Source: Brienomyrus brachyistius
Taxonomy: Eukaryota; Chordata; Actinopteri; Osteoglossiformes; Mormyridae
Reading direction: 5' to 3'
Assembly: GCF_023856365.1 (NCBI RefSeq)
Contig: NC_064549.1
Span: 10,433,608 to 10,497,607 of the forward strand
DNA: 64,000 nucleotides
Below the pieces are notes generated by a model. The model was given only the letters and a program-made list of their open reading frames with translations. It searched no databases and had not been told where the DNA came from. This document shows positions 12,106 to 21,622 of this stretch, piece by piece (the first letter of the stretch is position 1; each line of letters opens with the position of its first letter). The translations under genes were made by a program, and so were the position numbers.

Positions 12106-15100
12106 CAGCTCCCCTACCTGCTGCGGGTTGTTGGGCATGTAGGGCAGCATGGTGGACACGTGGAACATGACCTCATAGTCCAGGTAGGTGGTGTACAAGG
12201 AGTGCGTGCCTGTTGAGTCCGCTGCAAACACATGGGCAGTCAATCAGCCGCGCTGGATATTGAGCATAAGCACGGCAGCGGGGAGTTGAGAGTGGTGGTG
12301 GGGGGGGGTTCTTACTCTTGGTGTCCAGCTGGGCGGCGTACTTGGTGAACCCTCGCAGGCACACCTGCTCCCCCAGCAGGTCGAGAAAGGCGCGAAAGGC
12401 GGGCGTCGCCTCCTCATTGTTGTACATCTCCTCCTCTGTGCTCTGGCCGGCTCGGCATAGCAGAATTCCCACCTTTTGCTTCTGGCTCAGCTATAGGGCG
12501 GGGGTTACGGTACACGTGAACACCCAGCCCTGCACAATTCCGCCTGTCGATCATCCGGCCGACCTCCCTGACCCCCCCGCTCTGCTCATTCACCCCACTT
12601 GTCGGCCATTTGTCGTCCTCCGTGACCTTTGACCCTTGACCTCCCCTTGCCAGACAGACACTCACCCCTTGCTCGTCCAGCTTGAGCAGCTGCTCGGTGA
12701 CCTTGGGAGTGTTCAGCGCCAACCGCAGGCAGGACACACTCAGTTCGGGGGCGACGCACTCCAGCAGCTCCTTCAGCGGTAACCCCCGCGCTGTGCCGTG
12801 CCGCGCCGTTGAAGGCACTGCATCCTCCAGGATTGACCCACGCAGTGTCACCATCTGCAGGCAAGCAGAGGCGAGGACAGTGACGAGAGGGAGGAGGACA
12901 GCAAGAAGAAGACGGACGGACCATGTGACATAACATTACACAGAAACTCGAACCCGCAGCCACGTCAGTGCAGTATATTAAATCTATTTAGCCAGTGACC
13001 CTCCCACTCCACTAAGCAACTACTTTAACTCCCATCAAAATCATAAACGGAAGGTTAGTTTGCACATTCTTGGTTGTCTGATTCATAAAGGGAGCAAAGT
13101 TTCAATAATTAAACAAGCATATAAAAAGCATTTATTACCCTGTTAGTCACACCTCAATGGTATTAAGTTTATAACAGAGATTTGCCAGTTATATGTAGTA
13201 GTACAACATACTTGTTTTAAATCGCTGACTATTGATTAGGAACTGTGATTGTTGCTTGTTTACCGTTGATCTGGATGACTTTGGGGCAGTCATTTTTTAC
13301 GGGGGAGGGGGCATTTATTCACTTCCTGTTTGTACTGTAATCTTTCTCTCTTGTTCCCGGTGTGAGTACTCTGAATGGTATCACTGTAATTGCTCGGTAG
13401 GCTATTAGTAGTTTTGGGGGCCGGCATTGTGACGGTTACATTAAAACCAGTGAGGTCAGGTGAATCTGCAAGCCGGGGTGGGGGGGGGGGCTGGCACAGT
13501 GCCGTGTTACGTGCCACTGACATAATGCGTCCCGATGCCCAGAGGGCTGTATACACAGGCAGCGCCACCTGTGCCCTGCTGAGCTGATGCGGCCAGGCAG
13601 CCGTGTGATCCCTCTAGGAGCCACCGGGCCGGAAGCGAGACCCAGAGGCATTACTCAGCAGATCAGAGGAGCGAGGGGGGGCTGGGTGAGAGGGACAGCA
13701 ACAAGAGGCACGGCGAAATGGAGATCCGGAATTCTTTCACACGGAGGCACACATGCAACCCCCAAAAGTCGAGCTCGACCGAGGGCGGGTATAGTCAGAG
13801 AGAGATCAGTCTCCGTCCTGCACTACAGTCGCGGGGAGAAAGAGCATCAACAAGTATCACGCTGCCGTTTCAGATGCCAAAGGGACCGGAAGAAGCAGAA
13901 TCCTGATTGGGCTCAGGGCAATCGGGTGCCAAAGGAGTTCTGGTTCTGTTCAGAATGGGCGAGACCGTGCGTCGGGAAGTCTCATTTCCAGGGTTCATGA
14001 AGGTTCTCTGTAAGCCCGTAATGAATTTCCCGCCATCTCCTGATCACTACTCGGGGGGGGGGGGGTCTCACATCATCACACACGGGACAGGCAGTACCTC
14101 GTTGGTCCGTAAGATGAGCCGGTACTGGTACTGGTCCTTCAAGTCCTTGGTGTCCTCCAGCTTCTCCCTGCGAATGCTGACAGCCACTGCACCCAACTTC
14201 TCGTCTGTCCCAAAGTAGGTTGAGTGCTCTGGCGTTGGTGGGGGGGGCAGGGTGAAATACAGGCATGAAACTCCCGCGACAAAAGTTACTTAAAAACAAA
14301 AAAACACTCTGAGCACAGACAGAGGCATCTTTGTCGTCGGGTGGCAGCCTGACAAATCGCTTTCAACCACCAGCGCGGATTCCAACAGCGATTACATTGT
14401 TAGGTAACCGCGAGCGGGACCGCGGCGGTAAAGTTAGCCGTGTCGCTACAGCCGCGGCTGCACCGTACAAAGGCAACTTCTGTCTGCATGGTGGTGACAC
14501 GTAAGACTACGCTCGCGGGATGGCCTCTGGGGTCATCTCGAAGCACGCTCTGCCGCCAGATGTTTTCTAGAAGGTACCGGCAGGTAAGCGTACTGACTAG
14601 AGAAGAGTGCAAAGACTGGGCCGAAACACTTCAAATTCAACGCATCATGCCTCTGAAAATCTAGGATATTTCTCACTCTTTTTGCCAACCTTGTCATTGC
14701 TTCAAAAACCGCACTAAAATTACCTATTGGAATTCAACAGTTCGACCAAAAATATTGGTCAATTTCACCCTCAATTTTCCCATAAAAACTAAGTACCAAA
14801 ATGCAAAATTCGTAACGAAATCAGTCAGAGACCAGCATGGCAATGAAGGTGAGGTTCCCGCTCACAGGCAGGGGTACCCAAATAGCCAAAACCCCAAAAC
14901 CCTTATAAATAAATAACAACAATTGTTAGTTTATTGATCCCTATGGGGAAATTCTCTTCAAGCCTCCACCAGCTTGCTCTCTGAAGGCCAGAGTAAGCTG
15001 GGCCGTGAACTATAGCCACCTGGTGTTGCGCCGCAGGGAGTTGGGGTTCAAAGGCCTTCCTCAAAAGACCCGCAGACGTGCCGAGGCTGAACTTGAACCA

Positions 15101-16727
15101 GCGACCTTCTGAACACACAAAGGCTCAGCCCATTGAATTACACACTGCCCCCTCAAGATGATCTGAAATTATTTTGTGTTTTATTTTATTATGGTATCAA
15201 AATCATGCATTTGGACTTATTAAATCCAACCTGAGCCAAGATTCATTATTTGCTGCTGCCAATTTCTAGTGGGTAAATCTTGAATTAAGCCATCGGATAC
15301 GACTCCGGCCTTGTTTCCAGGCCTCCAGAAGGTTCTCTGTGAGCCTCCCATTATTTACATAGAGTGCGCGGAGGGAGACACCGGCACGGGTGCTTACCGC
15401 GGCCGTGGAAGTAGTCCCGGTAGTAGCGCGCGCCCAGGTCCACATGCTCAATGCTGTAGTGCTTGAAACGCTCGAGGCGGGTGGACAGCTGCTGATCGGG
15501 GGGCACCTCCAGCACCGAGACGCTGGCGTTGGCGCAGCGCGTGCCCACCGCCGGCCCTGCCCCCGCCGGCCCCACCCCCGCCCACGAGCTCAGGAAGCTG
15601 ACATTGCGCTCGGAGCAGCCGCCAGTCTCGTTGCAGAAGTGTGGGCAGCTGAGCAGCAGCGGCGCCAGAGTGTCGTCGCAAGCCTCCGAGCCAAGAGGGG
15701 GAGCCAACTCTGGGCAGAGCAGGTCCTCTGTGCTGGAGAAGCCAGGCTCGACGGCGGGGGGGGAAACAGTAGAGGCAGCTGACGCCCCGGTGGCGGTGTT
15801 GCGCCGTTGTGCCACGTGGGCACGCTGGCTGGAGGCCTCATGCAGGTCGAACAACATGCTCTGCACGTCGAAGTGGGCAAAACTCTTTGGGCAGTGCCAG
15901 GTCCTCCTGGCCTCTGGGGGGCGCCCTTCGTCCAGGTCGCCCCGCACCGTTTCCACCTCGGTTCGGCTGGAGCTGCGCAGTTTACGGAACAGCGACGACG
16001 TGCCCAGTGAAGACTCTGTGCCACCACTCTTCTTCCTAACCCGGAGGGGGCCTTCATCGAGGCGGGGGGTGGGGCTCACAGCCTGGAGGGCGGGGCTGGG
16101 GGCAGTATTGGGGGCAGAGTTTTCGACCCGAAGGAGCTCCCCAAGATGCGCGGGGGCAGTGCTGCGCTGGTCGGGCCGTTCCTGGTGGAACTGGCTGAGC
16201 ATGTCGAAGAAGCTCTGCTCTGGGACACCCTGCACGTCGATGGAGGAGGTGCTGCCGTACTCGCGGAACAGCCCTGCCCGTACCTCCGCCTCCGCATCGT
16301 CCTGCTCGCTCAGGGTCACCTCGCTGCTCGAACGCTGACGCAGTGGCGCTGCCGGTCGAAAGAGCCTGGGAGAGCCGCCCCGAATCCCGTCCCGGAATTC
16401 CACGTCCTTCGACTGCAGACGCGTGATGCGGGGCACGGTGCCACGCCCCAGAGGGGGTCCCGACTGCCCTCCATGCCCGTTCTCCAGTAGCGACTCCTGT
16501 GAGCGCTCCCGTCGGGGGGGCCACTCGGCAATGCGTGCTCGTACGCCCATCTTGGGCACGCACACCCGAGGGGGGGCCGATGGTTCGGACGGAGAGTGCC
16601 CGTTGGACATGTGGAAGTCCGACAGGGGGGTCTGGGAGGAAGGAGGCAGGGAGCAGAAGCTGGGAGGCCCCCCCTCCACCTCCAGCAGCTCAGGGGCGCA
16701 ATGTGTTCGGTCTCTGTACGAGCTCAT
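470..16727 (-). CDS. sipa1l3: sipa1l3, signal-induced proliferation-associated 1-like protein 3 (RapGAP, 3'-partial)
   Basis: Ten coding exons on the minus strand join in phase to give about 1,121 residues of a SIPA1L-family protein; the human protein has about 1,780, so the C-terminal third lies left of the window. Exons: 16727-15398, 14228-14098, 12854-12666, 12490-12316, 12221-12118, 8758-8601, 8395-7813, 5414-5140, 1821-1579, 646-470. Residues 1-440 are a low-complexity N-terminus with family blocks ([14 protein letters not shown] at 58-71; [14 protein letters not shown] at 154-167). A RapGAP domain spans roughly 535-745, with the KRHIGNDIV motif carrying the catalytic Asn thumb at N652. 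A PDZ domain follows at about 898-972. The family accelerates GTP hydrolysis on Rap1/Rap2 at junctions and cytoskeleton. SIPA1L3 is preferred over L1, L2 or SIPA1 because the N-terminus and the RPVSFPE and VRYKPSP blocks recall human SIPA1L3. A fish-specific duplicate (a or b copy) cannot be distinguished. Confidence 0.93.
647..1578. other. sipa1l3 intron with CpG-rich block and (GA)n
   Basis: Positions about 930-1215 are rich in CpG (accgcgatcgtatcgg, ctccgcggaag, agctcgcggagcggccg) and may be an unmethylated element, but no exon is recognisable there. A (GA)n tract covers 1348-1404. Confidence 0.6.
1348..1404 (+). repeat. (GA)n microsatellite
   Basis: Imperfect GAGA repeats, followed downstream by three copies of a CACTTCCTG(G/T) motif at about 1470-1525. 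Confidence 0.9.
1579..1821 (-). CDS. sipa1l3: sipa1l3 coding exon, residues 983-1062
   Basis: The exon runs from cttatag|G to AAGAG|GTGAGA. It encodes GCTEEYEMK, aligning with GWPETYDMN of human SIPA1L3 (the Trp is Cys here), and ends [24 protein letters not shown], aligning with the human QSLSRPLKQTPIVPFRESQPLHSK block. The middle is Pro/Ser/Trp-rich and poorly conserved. Phases match both neighbours, which supports the boundaries. Confidence 0.88.
2955..2999. repeat. (CA)n microsatellite
   Basis: A near-perfect CA dinucleotide tract interrupted once by AT. Confidence 0.95.
3540..4330. promoter_or_regulatory. Intronic CpG-rich block, possible internal promoter
   Basis: Sequence from about 3590 is dense in CpG (gaccgcggtccgcagcgc, aacccgcggcgttc), and a ZNF143-like ACTACGTCTCCCATGTTCC lies at about 3545-3563. 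The block then passes into (CA)n and pyrimidine-rich simple sequence up to 4445. Promoter activity is inference. Confidence 0.3.
4671..4704 (+). repeat. (GGAT)n simple repeat
   Basis: ATGGATGGACGGATGGATGGAT resembles the tail of the retroposon family at 1-140, so it may be a remnant of a truncated copy. Confidence 0.6.
5140..5414 (-). CDS. sipa1l3: sipa1l3 coding exon, residues 891-982 (PDZ domain)
   Basis: The exon runs from ccccag|GCC to CGCAG|GTGAGG. It encodes [19 protein letters not shown], in which QLGF at 910-913 is the carboxylate-binding loop of the PDZ fold, and continues through [16 protein letters not shown] to VKVVIIPP. The family PDZ domain binds C-terminal peptides and anchors the protein at membranes and junctions. 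Confidence 0.95.
6055..6145 (+). mobile_element. tRNA-derived SINE head
   Basis: A box-A-like CAGTGGCTTAAACAGGG is followed 40 bases later by a box-B-like GGTGTTCGAACCC, the Pol III promoter arrangement of tRNA-derived SINEs. Confidence 0.5.
6669..7747. mobile_element. Decayed hAT-type DNA transposon (outer)
   Basis: The ends form a perfect 12-bp inverted repeat, CAGTGGTATTCA at 6669-6680 and TGAATACCACTG at 7736-7747. The CAGTGGT start is typical of hAT elements. No target duplication is clear. About 685 bp of its length is a second element. Confidence 0.6.
6745..7429. mobile_element. Non-autonomous hAT inserted inside the outer element
   Basis: The ends are TAGGGATGG and CCATCCCTA. The 8-base flanks GGCAGACC and GGCAAACA agree at 6 of 8 positions, as expected for an aged hAT target duplication. 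The inside is AT-rich without an ORF. Confidence 0.65.
7813..8395 (-). CDS. sipa1l3: sipa1l3 coding exon, residues 696-890 (end of RapGAP to linker)
   Basis: The largest internal exon has 194 codons plus one base, from ccgcag|C to AAG|GTGAGG. It encodes [32 protein letters not shown] and [15 protein letters not shown] at the end of the RapGAP region. Then comes a conserved linker with [16 protein letters not shown] and [10 protein letters not shown] leading into the PDZ domain. Confidence 0.95.
8601..8758 (-). CDS. sipa1l3: sipa1l3 coding exon, residues 644-695 (catalytic Asn thumb)
   Basis: The exon runs from cctcag|CTC to TACAG|GTACAG. It encodes [20 protein letters not shown], with N652 at the position of the Rap1GAP asparagine thumb that substitutes for the missing Ras-type glutamine, then [16 protein letters not shown]. 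The catalytic residue is intact, so the protein is expected to be an active RapGAP. Confidence 0.94.
9335..9482 (+). mobile_element. tRNA-derived SINE
   Basis: A box B GGTTTGAATCC occurs at about 9369, followed by a body ending in CCTGACCCTGTGCTCTGAACCC, a pattern repeated in related copies elsewhere in the window. Confidence 0.55.
9530..9898 (+). mobile_element. Dispersed repeat with CCCCACA motifs and (TG)n, copy 1
   Basis: The unit has TTGGGACCAAATGTCTCC, CATTGTGGGGAC, a TCCTCATAAGGGGAACTCA block, GGTTAAGG, ATGGACGGTCCCCATAAG, then a long (TG)n at 9804-9889. The same blocks in reverse order occur at 43019-43290. Confidence 0.7.
9804..9889 (+). repeat. (TG)n microsatellite, about 86 bp
   Basis: The longest dinucleotide tract in the window, interrupted by one GG. 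Confidence 0.95.
9961..9990. other. 11-bp inverted repeat, 8-base spacer
   Basis: AATTTCAAAAT (9961-9971) pairs exactly with ATTTTGAAATT (9980-9990). It is AT-rich and may be chance or an element end. Confidence 0.5.
10363..10382 (+). repeat. G20 homopolymer
   Basis: An uninterrupted run of 20 G in an intron. With the run at 2668-2687 it is the longest in the window. Confidence 0.95.
10655..10860 (+). mobile_element. Dispersed repeat, family with copy near 44040
   Basis: Starts CCAAACCTCTCCTCGGGGGCA and shares CCATTCCA, a GTGAAATTTC-like block, CAGCTC and ACGAGG in the same order with 44045-44150. Family unknown to me. Confidence 0.5.
11778..12100. repeat. Two (CA)n/(TG)n tracts
   Basis: (CA)n at about 11779-11808 and (TG)n at about 12048-12100 lie in the intron immediately beside the exon ending at 12118. 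Confidence 0.9.
12118..12221 (-). CDS. sipa1l3: sipa1l3 coding exon, residues 609-643 (RapGAP)
   Basis: The exon runs from ttgcag|CG to CAG|GTAGGG. It encodes [16 protein letters not shown] and [18 protein letters not shown]. The MFHVSTxLP block directly precedes the catalytic helix in Rap1GAP-type domains. A (CA)n/(TG)n tract sits just inside the next intron at about 12048-12100. Confidence 0.94.
12316..12490 (-). CDS. sipa1l3: sipa1l3 coding exon, residues 551-608 (RapGAP)
   Basis: The exon is bounded by ctatag acceptor and AAGA|GTAAGA donor and has 58 codons plus one base. It includes [22 protein letters not shown] and [14 protein letters not shown], all strongly conserved in Rap-specific GAPs. 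Confidence 0.94.
12666..12854 (-). CDS. sipa1l3: sipa1l3 coding exon, residues 488-550 (start of RapGAP)
   Basis: The exon has 63 codons between ctgcag|ATG and CAAGGG|GTGAGT. It contains [20 protein letters not shown] and [17 protein letters not shown], hallmarks of the N-terminal part of the SIPA1-family RapGAP region. Phase is 0 at both ends. Confidence 0.94.
12855..14097. other. sipa1l3 intron, 1.2 kb
   Basis: No mobile element or exon is recognised. A G13-type run precedes the exon at 14053-14065. Confidence 0.6.
14098..14228 (-). CDS. sipa1l3: sipa1l3 coding exon, residues 444-487
   Basis: The exon opens after a cgccag acceptor and ends at GAG|GTACTG. It completes the codon split at E444 and adds 43 codons, including [16 protein letters not shown] and [12 protein letters not shown], which align to the region just before the RapGAP domain in human SIPA1L3. 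Confidence 0.93.
14229..15397. other. sipa1l3 intron, 1.2 kb, with SINE
   Basis: Contains one SINE at about 14910-15155; the rest has no recognisable content. Confidence 0.6.
14910..15155 (-). mobile_element. tRNA-derived SINE, minus strand
   Basis: On the minus strand a box B-like GGTTCAAGTTC follows an A-box-like region near 15150. The body includes GTGGAGGCTTGAAGAGAATT and an AT-rich tail near 14905. Confidence 0.55.
15398..16727 (-). CDS. sipa1l3: sipa1l3 first coding exon (residues 1-443)
   Basis: The start codon is placed at 16727-16725, giving MSSYRDR, which resembles the MTTYRA start of human SIPA1L3; the -3 base is A. An in-frame ATG 60 codons upstream (16907) encodes only proline-rich low-complexity sequence. 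The exon probably begins at 17007, after a cttccgcag acceptor, so about 280 bases would be 5' untranslated. The donor GCG|GTAAGC lies at 15397-15396. Visible family blocks are [11 protein letters not shown] (131-141), [17 protein letters not shown] (161-177), [19 protein letters not shown] (277-295) and [17 protein letters not shown] (424-440). Confidence 0.93.
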
Positions 16728-17007
16728 GGTCTTGGGGCAGAGCTCAGGGCCTGGGGGAGAGCAGGAGGGGAAGGGGCAGGCATCCTGCCGCAGGGTGGGG
16801 GCGCGGTGGGGGGGTAGGGGAGGAGGAGGACAACGAGCAGCTGCAGGAGGAAGAGGAGGAGAGGAGAGGCCGCGGAGGCGTGCTGTCCCTTGGGCCGCCT
16901 CCCGCACGCATCGCTGGGGGAGGGGCGATGATGAGAGGTGGGGTCGTCTCCTCCCCTGGGCTCCGCTACTGGCACAGCGCTGGGCTCAGCACACCAACGG
17001 CTCAGAC
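16728..17007 (-). other. sipa1l3: Probable 5' untranslated part of sipa1l3 exon 2
   Basis: A pyrimidine-rich acceptor (ctgtgtttcttccgcag on the minus strand) ends at 17008. The 280 bases down to the start codon are GC-rich and proline-coding in frame, but unlike the human N-terminus, so they are read as leader. Confidence 0.55.
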
Positions 17008-20000
17008 CTGCGGAAGAAACACAGACAGGTCGCTGTGAGTAAGGTCGCGCCCCCCCACTGTGACTGCAACCGCTGGACTGAGAACAACCAGCCTAAAGAA
17101 GAATTGACAGGAAGGGGAATCAGGCTACAGACAACAGAGATACCCCCCAAACCCAAAGCAGCACCAGCAGCACCTAGGGAGTGCAAAAATCGCTGCTATG
17201 ACAAGCTAAAGGGGAATGGAGAGAACCACAGAAGTTATAATCCTGCTTGGCTGAAGGTGGGGCTGGGGGCGTGACCGGAGGCGTGGCCACCACCCTCAAG
17301 TACAATAACTTAAGTCATTCTTCTTGCCTGGATGGGGGTCTACCACAGAACGAGGCACCTTGCAGGCACCTTGGCTCAGACCCGTTAGATTGCGAGTGCA
17401 GTCGGATCGGTGGGCAGACACCCGACCCGGTTCCCGGAGCTCACTGCCGGACCACAGCTTTACCGCGTCCTTGGCTGTGGTCCCCTTTGGCGTAGAGTAA
17501 ATCCCGGCAACCAACGTCTTTAACCTGCTGTGACCTACTTCAGGAACACAAACGGCGTGAAGGACAGACTGCGTTACGGGGCAGCGGGGCACTACTAAGA
17601 ATGAGAGAGGAATTAAGTTGAGGGGGGCGACTGGGAATGTAGGGACAGCAGGAATGTTCTCGGAGGAGCCCGGATTAGGCAGATGAGCCGTGTGAAATGA
17701 CCCTTCATTGCTGCCTTTTCCGCTCGCCGCCGCAGCCGTTTCCTCGCAGCACAAACAAGCCATTAAAATAAAGTATGACCTACTTTCGCAAAGCTGCTTG
17801 TAGAGCCCCCACCCCCTCGCACAGTGTCAGCGATTCGCTCTCCCCCCCCGCCTGCTCCCTCTCTGCGTCTCCCGGCGAGATCAACACGGTACATTTGCAG
17901 TGTCATGGGAGGAGACTCAGCGTGATGGGGACCCTAACATCACCCCCATGCCTCCTCCCCCACATACCCAGTTCTCTGGTGGGAGCGGCTGGGCGGCGTC
18001 TGCCACGTGCGCATTCCTCTGATGGGGCTGGGCATGGACCCCATGTCCAACTGGGCCAAACTACCGTTACCTCAGGAAAGCCACAGTTTAATCTGACAGA
18101 CGATCAGTGTAAACATGCCACACAGAGCAGAGCCCGTTTACAGGGCACCAGATGGTCTGCAGCAAATATGGGATAAATCAGAACGTCGGCCCCATTTCCC
18201 GCGAGTCACCCCCCCGGGAACGGTCTCTTTCTATTGCCAGAAAGCGGGACAGGGAAGGGGAAACCCCCACACTGTTGGTGAGTCTCCCACAGAGTGTCGT
18301 CCCCTCGAGAGCGATACGGATTTCCGGCTTTCCTCTGGCAGCTCTCTTCTGACCGCCCCCCAAATCCCACAGACTCCACTGGCACCCAGCACCCGCGTTC
18401 GCGGTCGAGGTAACCTCGCACCACCCGCGACCGCTCCAAGAGTCCGTTCAGCGACGGTTTACCAAGAGTCCGTTCAGGGGATTTTCCCAAAGATGTGGCA
18501 GTGGACCTTCCCCAGAACACAGATCTTACCCCATGCCCGTCCAGAGAGAGAACCAGGTGGATATACGGCAGAAGAGAAACCCTCCCTGCACAGTGCTGAT
18601 TGGCGGGATTAGAGCTGCTTATGAGACGACCAGACGCCAAAATGCCCCGGGTTCAGAACGGCCCGGCCACAGACGAACGGCACACTTTAACTCCTTTTAA
18701 TTACTCAACCAGTAATTAATTGAGCTTCCAAAGGCATTACTGGGTGTTGCTCTCCTCTTTCATTTGTGGGTTAAAAAAATGCTTCAGAGTTCCTGCAACC
18801 TAATCCAACAAACCGCAAATAAACGCACGAGATGTAATTATATCTACTTAATCACAGTAAAGATGGCGCATGGGGTGGGGGGGAATTACAGGCCGGGATG
18901 ATTATACATTAGGGGCACTGCTACTGGGAATTAGGGAATTTGAATTTGTATTTTAATTTTTAGAATCAGAGGTGGGGAGGGTTTCTCTTTGCCGCAAGGC
19001 GTGTAGGTGAGATGAGGAGGGGGAGGGCGGAGGGCGTCACGGGATGTGCTGAGGATCCGCTGCGACAAGCCGGCCCACCCCAGAGAGAAAACAGAATTCA
19101 AGGGCAGGGACAAATGAGGAAACATTGGGGGAGGGGCGGGGGGGGGTCAGGTGATATAGCCTCTTTCAGTGTCGGCCATCGTCAGACACCCCCGCCGCGG
19201 CCAGCCATTCTGCCTCCGCAGCCGTTCTAGGATTAAGAATTGTGGGATACTTCCTGCAGTATCTGCCCATCGTCGTACCAACTGGATAATTCAAGGGATG
19301 AGCTCTCGGGCCAAGCAGGGAGTAAGCGAGCGAGGGCCTGCTGGAGGTGACCGTGAGCGTACCGAAGGGCATGGAGCCAGTCCGTCACTGCCTCTGCCGG
19401 GTGCTGCCCCAGAGATCCTGAGACATGATTTATTTCAAGAGTGGGGATGGCGGGGAGCTGAGATGTCTCGACAGAATGCTCCGGAAAGGCTCAGGGCAGT
19501 GGTGTTCTCCAGGTCACGCTGGCCTTCCGGCCTCGACTCTTCCGGTCAGGGTGCTGAAACTACGAACACGTCACCATGACCTTCCTTTAAACGGCCGAGG
19601 GAAAAAAGCAGGACATTCTGGTCACATCGCGTAATCCTGCCTAGGGCCGGATCCTCGGCGGGACACTGGGGACGGCCACCAGGCCGATGTATCATCCGGA
19701 GAGGCTGGGATAGGAGCTCGCACACCTTCTGCAGAAACCAGAAGCATGTGGCCTACACCAGCCAGCACCCAGGTGGAGCTGTGCTGTGTGTGTGGTCTGA
19801 GGGTGGGCGTGTCTGGGTGAGCGGCACATGGAAAGGGCGGGACGTGGGCGGAGCTTAGGGCAGGGCTATTTAAACAGCAGACATCCTCACACAAATCAAT
19901 GGTGACCTTTCATTAGACGGTTAATCGATTGCTGAAAAATAACCAAGAAATAACTAAACCAATGTTTTTACTACATTTTCTCCAGTCGTGCATGTGTGAG

Positions 20001-20499
20001 GGTCCCTCTTCCCCTCGTGGCACCCCAGCAAGAATGGGCACAGACTGGCGGATTGGATGCCCATTAGGGGAGAGGAGTAAGGAGGCATTCGTCAGCACAC
20101 GCGTCCCACGGATGACACACACACATTCATAGGCTTCCGTATCCACGGCGACAGGCAGAGGCGCACGTGAGGGACGTGTTTGCGCACACGGGACCCACTG
20201 CCGCTCACGCTTGGCTGCGCAGTTACGGGTCGCCCGGAACCCTCAGACCCACATTCCTGGGGGGGGGGGGGCTCATACTATTAAGTGAAGGAAGGGGGAG
20301 CCTGTCTCATTTATTATCATAAAGATGATAATCTGGTATGAAGGATCTGAGACTCACAGCTTTCACCCACCTCCCCCCCTGCAGCCCTCGACAGTATGCA
20401 TCTATGTTGCTGTATTTTTGGTTTTAACCAGAGGCATACAACGTTCCTGAGGCGTCCGCGGCAACGTCAGATTGGAGACCAGCTTCTGAGAGCGTCGCT

Positions 20500-20738
20500 A
20501 TGCTCGCTCGCTCTCTCTCTTTATTTTTTGGCTTAAGGACAGCGGCTCCTTCCAAGCGAGCTGATGGCAGAGAACAGACACATAACTCACTCACTCACTC
20601 GAAAGTGAAGCTTGGGGTCCTATGCAGGGACCTCTGCTGGAGATGTAACTATCCCATCAAGAATGGGATTCGAACCAGCGACCTTTCTAATCGCAGGCAC
20701 AGAGGCCTAACCTGCTGAGCCACACACTGCTTGGGTTG
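20500..20738 (-). mobile_element. tRNA-derived SINE, minus strand
   Basis: On the minus strand TGGCTCAGCAGGTTAGG fits the Pol III box A and GGTTCGAATCC is a perfect box B, 40 bases apart. The body runs on to about 20500. Confidence 0.7.
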
Positions 20739-21540
20739 CAAAATTCTGGGAAATTCCCCATTAATTCCTATGGAAAGTTTCTAACTTGGTTCCCAAAGCC
20801 TTCAGAGACTTCTACCAGAGACAAAGCTCTCAGCATTCCTAACTCCCACTGATGGGTGCTTTGGTGGGGGGGGGGCAGCGAGGCTGGTGTCAAACATGCA
20901 ACCTGATCACCAACACCGCTGCCTAGCACGTGGGCGTCCAGGTACCTGGTCAGCGGAGCAGAACGGGGCTGGGGGGCTTGCTGAGGGATGCACGTCTGCG
21001 GATCGGCGAGTGGGGGTGGGCCGGGCTTCTCTGAGGTAGATGCCGACAGCCTAGAAGGTGAGGAGAAGGGGTCAGAGGACGCCTGCTACAGGGCACAGAG
21101 GTCGACAAGCCTCGACTTACTCTACTTATATGTAATGAGTTATAATACAATAGGGGTTGGCTCCCCCCCCCCCACTTCCCTGCACCCGAAAGCACCCAAC
21201 CTGTGAATACACCCCCGTCAGTTGCTAACGCCCCCCCTTACCTGTAACAGAACCCCACGGGGGCCATCCGGCATGTGCAGCACTAACAGCAGACAGATGG
21301 TATCACCTCAACGACAGGCACGGGGCTCAATGATCTGTTAAATCATTCATCAATACCATCTCAGCCTTAGCAGGACTCCAGTGAGAGCATGACAGGTAGA
21401 GGCCAAATGTTATTACGGATCCCCCCCAAGTAGAAATGACACTCCTGGCTCCAGAGGCCCGGTTCTGTGGCTGAGCGATCCGGTCAACAAACCATAATAG
21501 AGTTTCGCCCGCAGCAGCGAGGACGGAATGAGTGTGACGA

Positions 21541-21622
21541 AGGCAGGGGGACAGAGAGACAGACAGGGCAGCAGCCAGACAGACCGAGAGAAACAGACAG
21601 ACAGACAGGCAGGCAGGCAGAG
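21541..21622 (+). repeat. (GACA)n / (GGCA)n microsatellite
   Basis: Imperfect tetranucleotide repeats GACA and GGCA. The ORFs read through it on both strands are artefacts. Confidence 0.9.

Larger units (their letters stand above)
8759..12117. other. sipa1l3 intron, 3.4 kb, repeat-rich
   Basis: It contains a SINE (9335-9480), the CCCCACA/(TG)n dispersed repeat (9530-9890), an 11-bp inverted repeat (9961-9990), a 20-base G run (10363-10382), another dispersed repeat (10655-10860) and (CA)n tracts. No exon is seen. Confidence 0.65.

Noticed and set aside
15529..16338. Long plus-strand ORF of 269 codons
   Set aside because: It is the antisense shadow of sipa1l3 coding exon 1; high GC keeps the other frames open and it has no family match.
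16725..16907. Upstream in-frame ATG for sipa1l3
   Set aside because: The extra 60 residues are low-complexity Pro/Ala sequence and the downstream start fits the human N-terminus.
17296..17763. Minus-strand ORF of 155 codons upstream of sipa1l3 exon 2
   Set aside because: No domain, biased composition and no splice context; probably chance in GC-rich intron.
20665..20735. tRNA gene
   Set aside because: Boxes A and B are present, but no full cloverleaf forms and it continues into a SINE body; the other box-B sites are the same.
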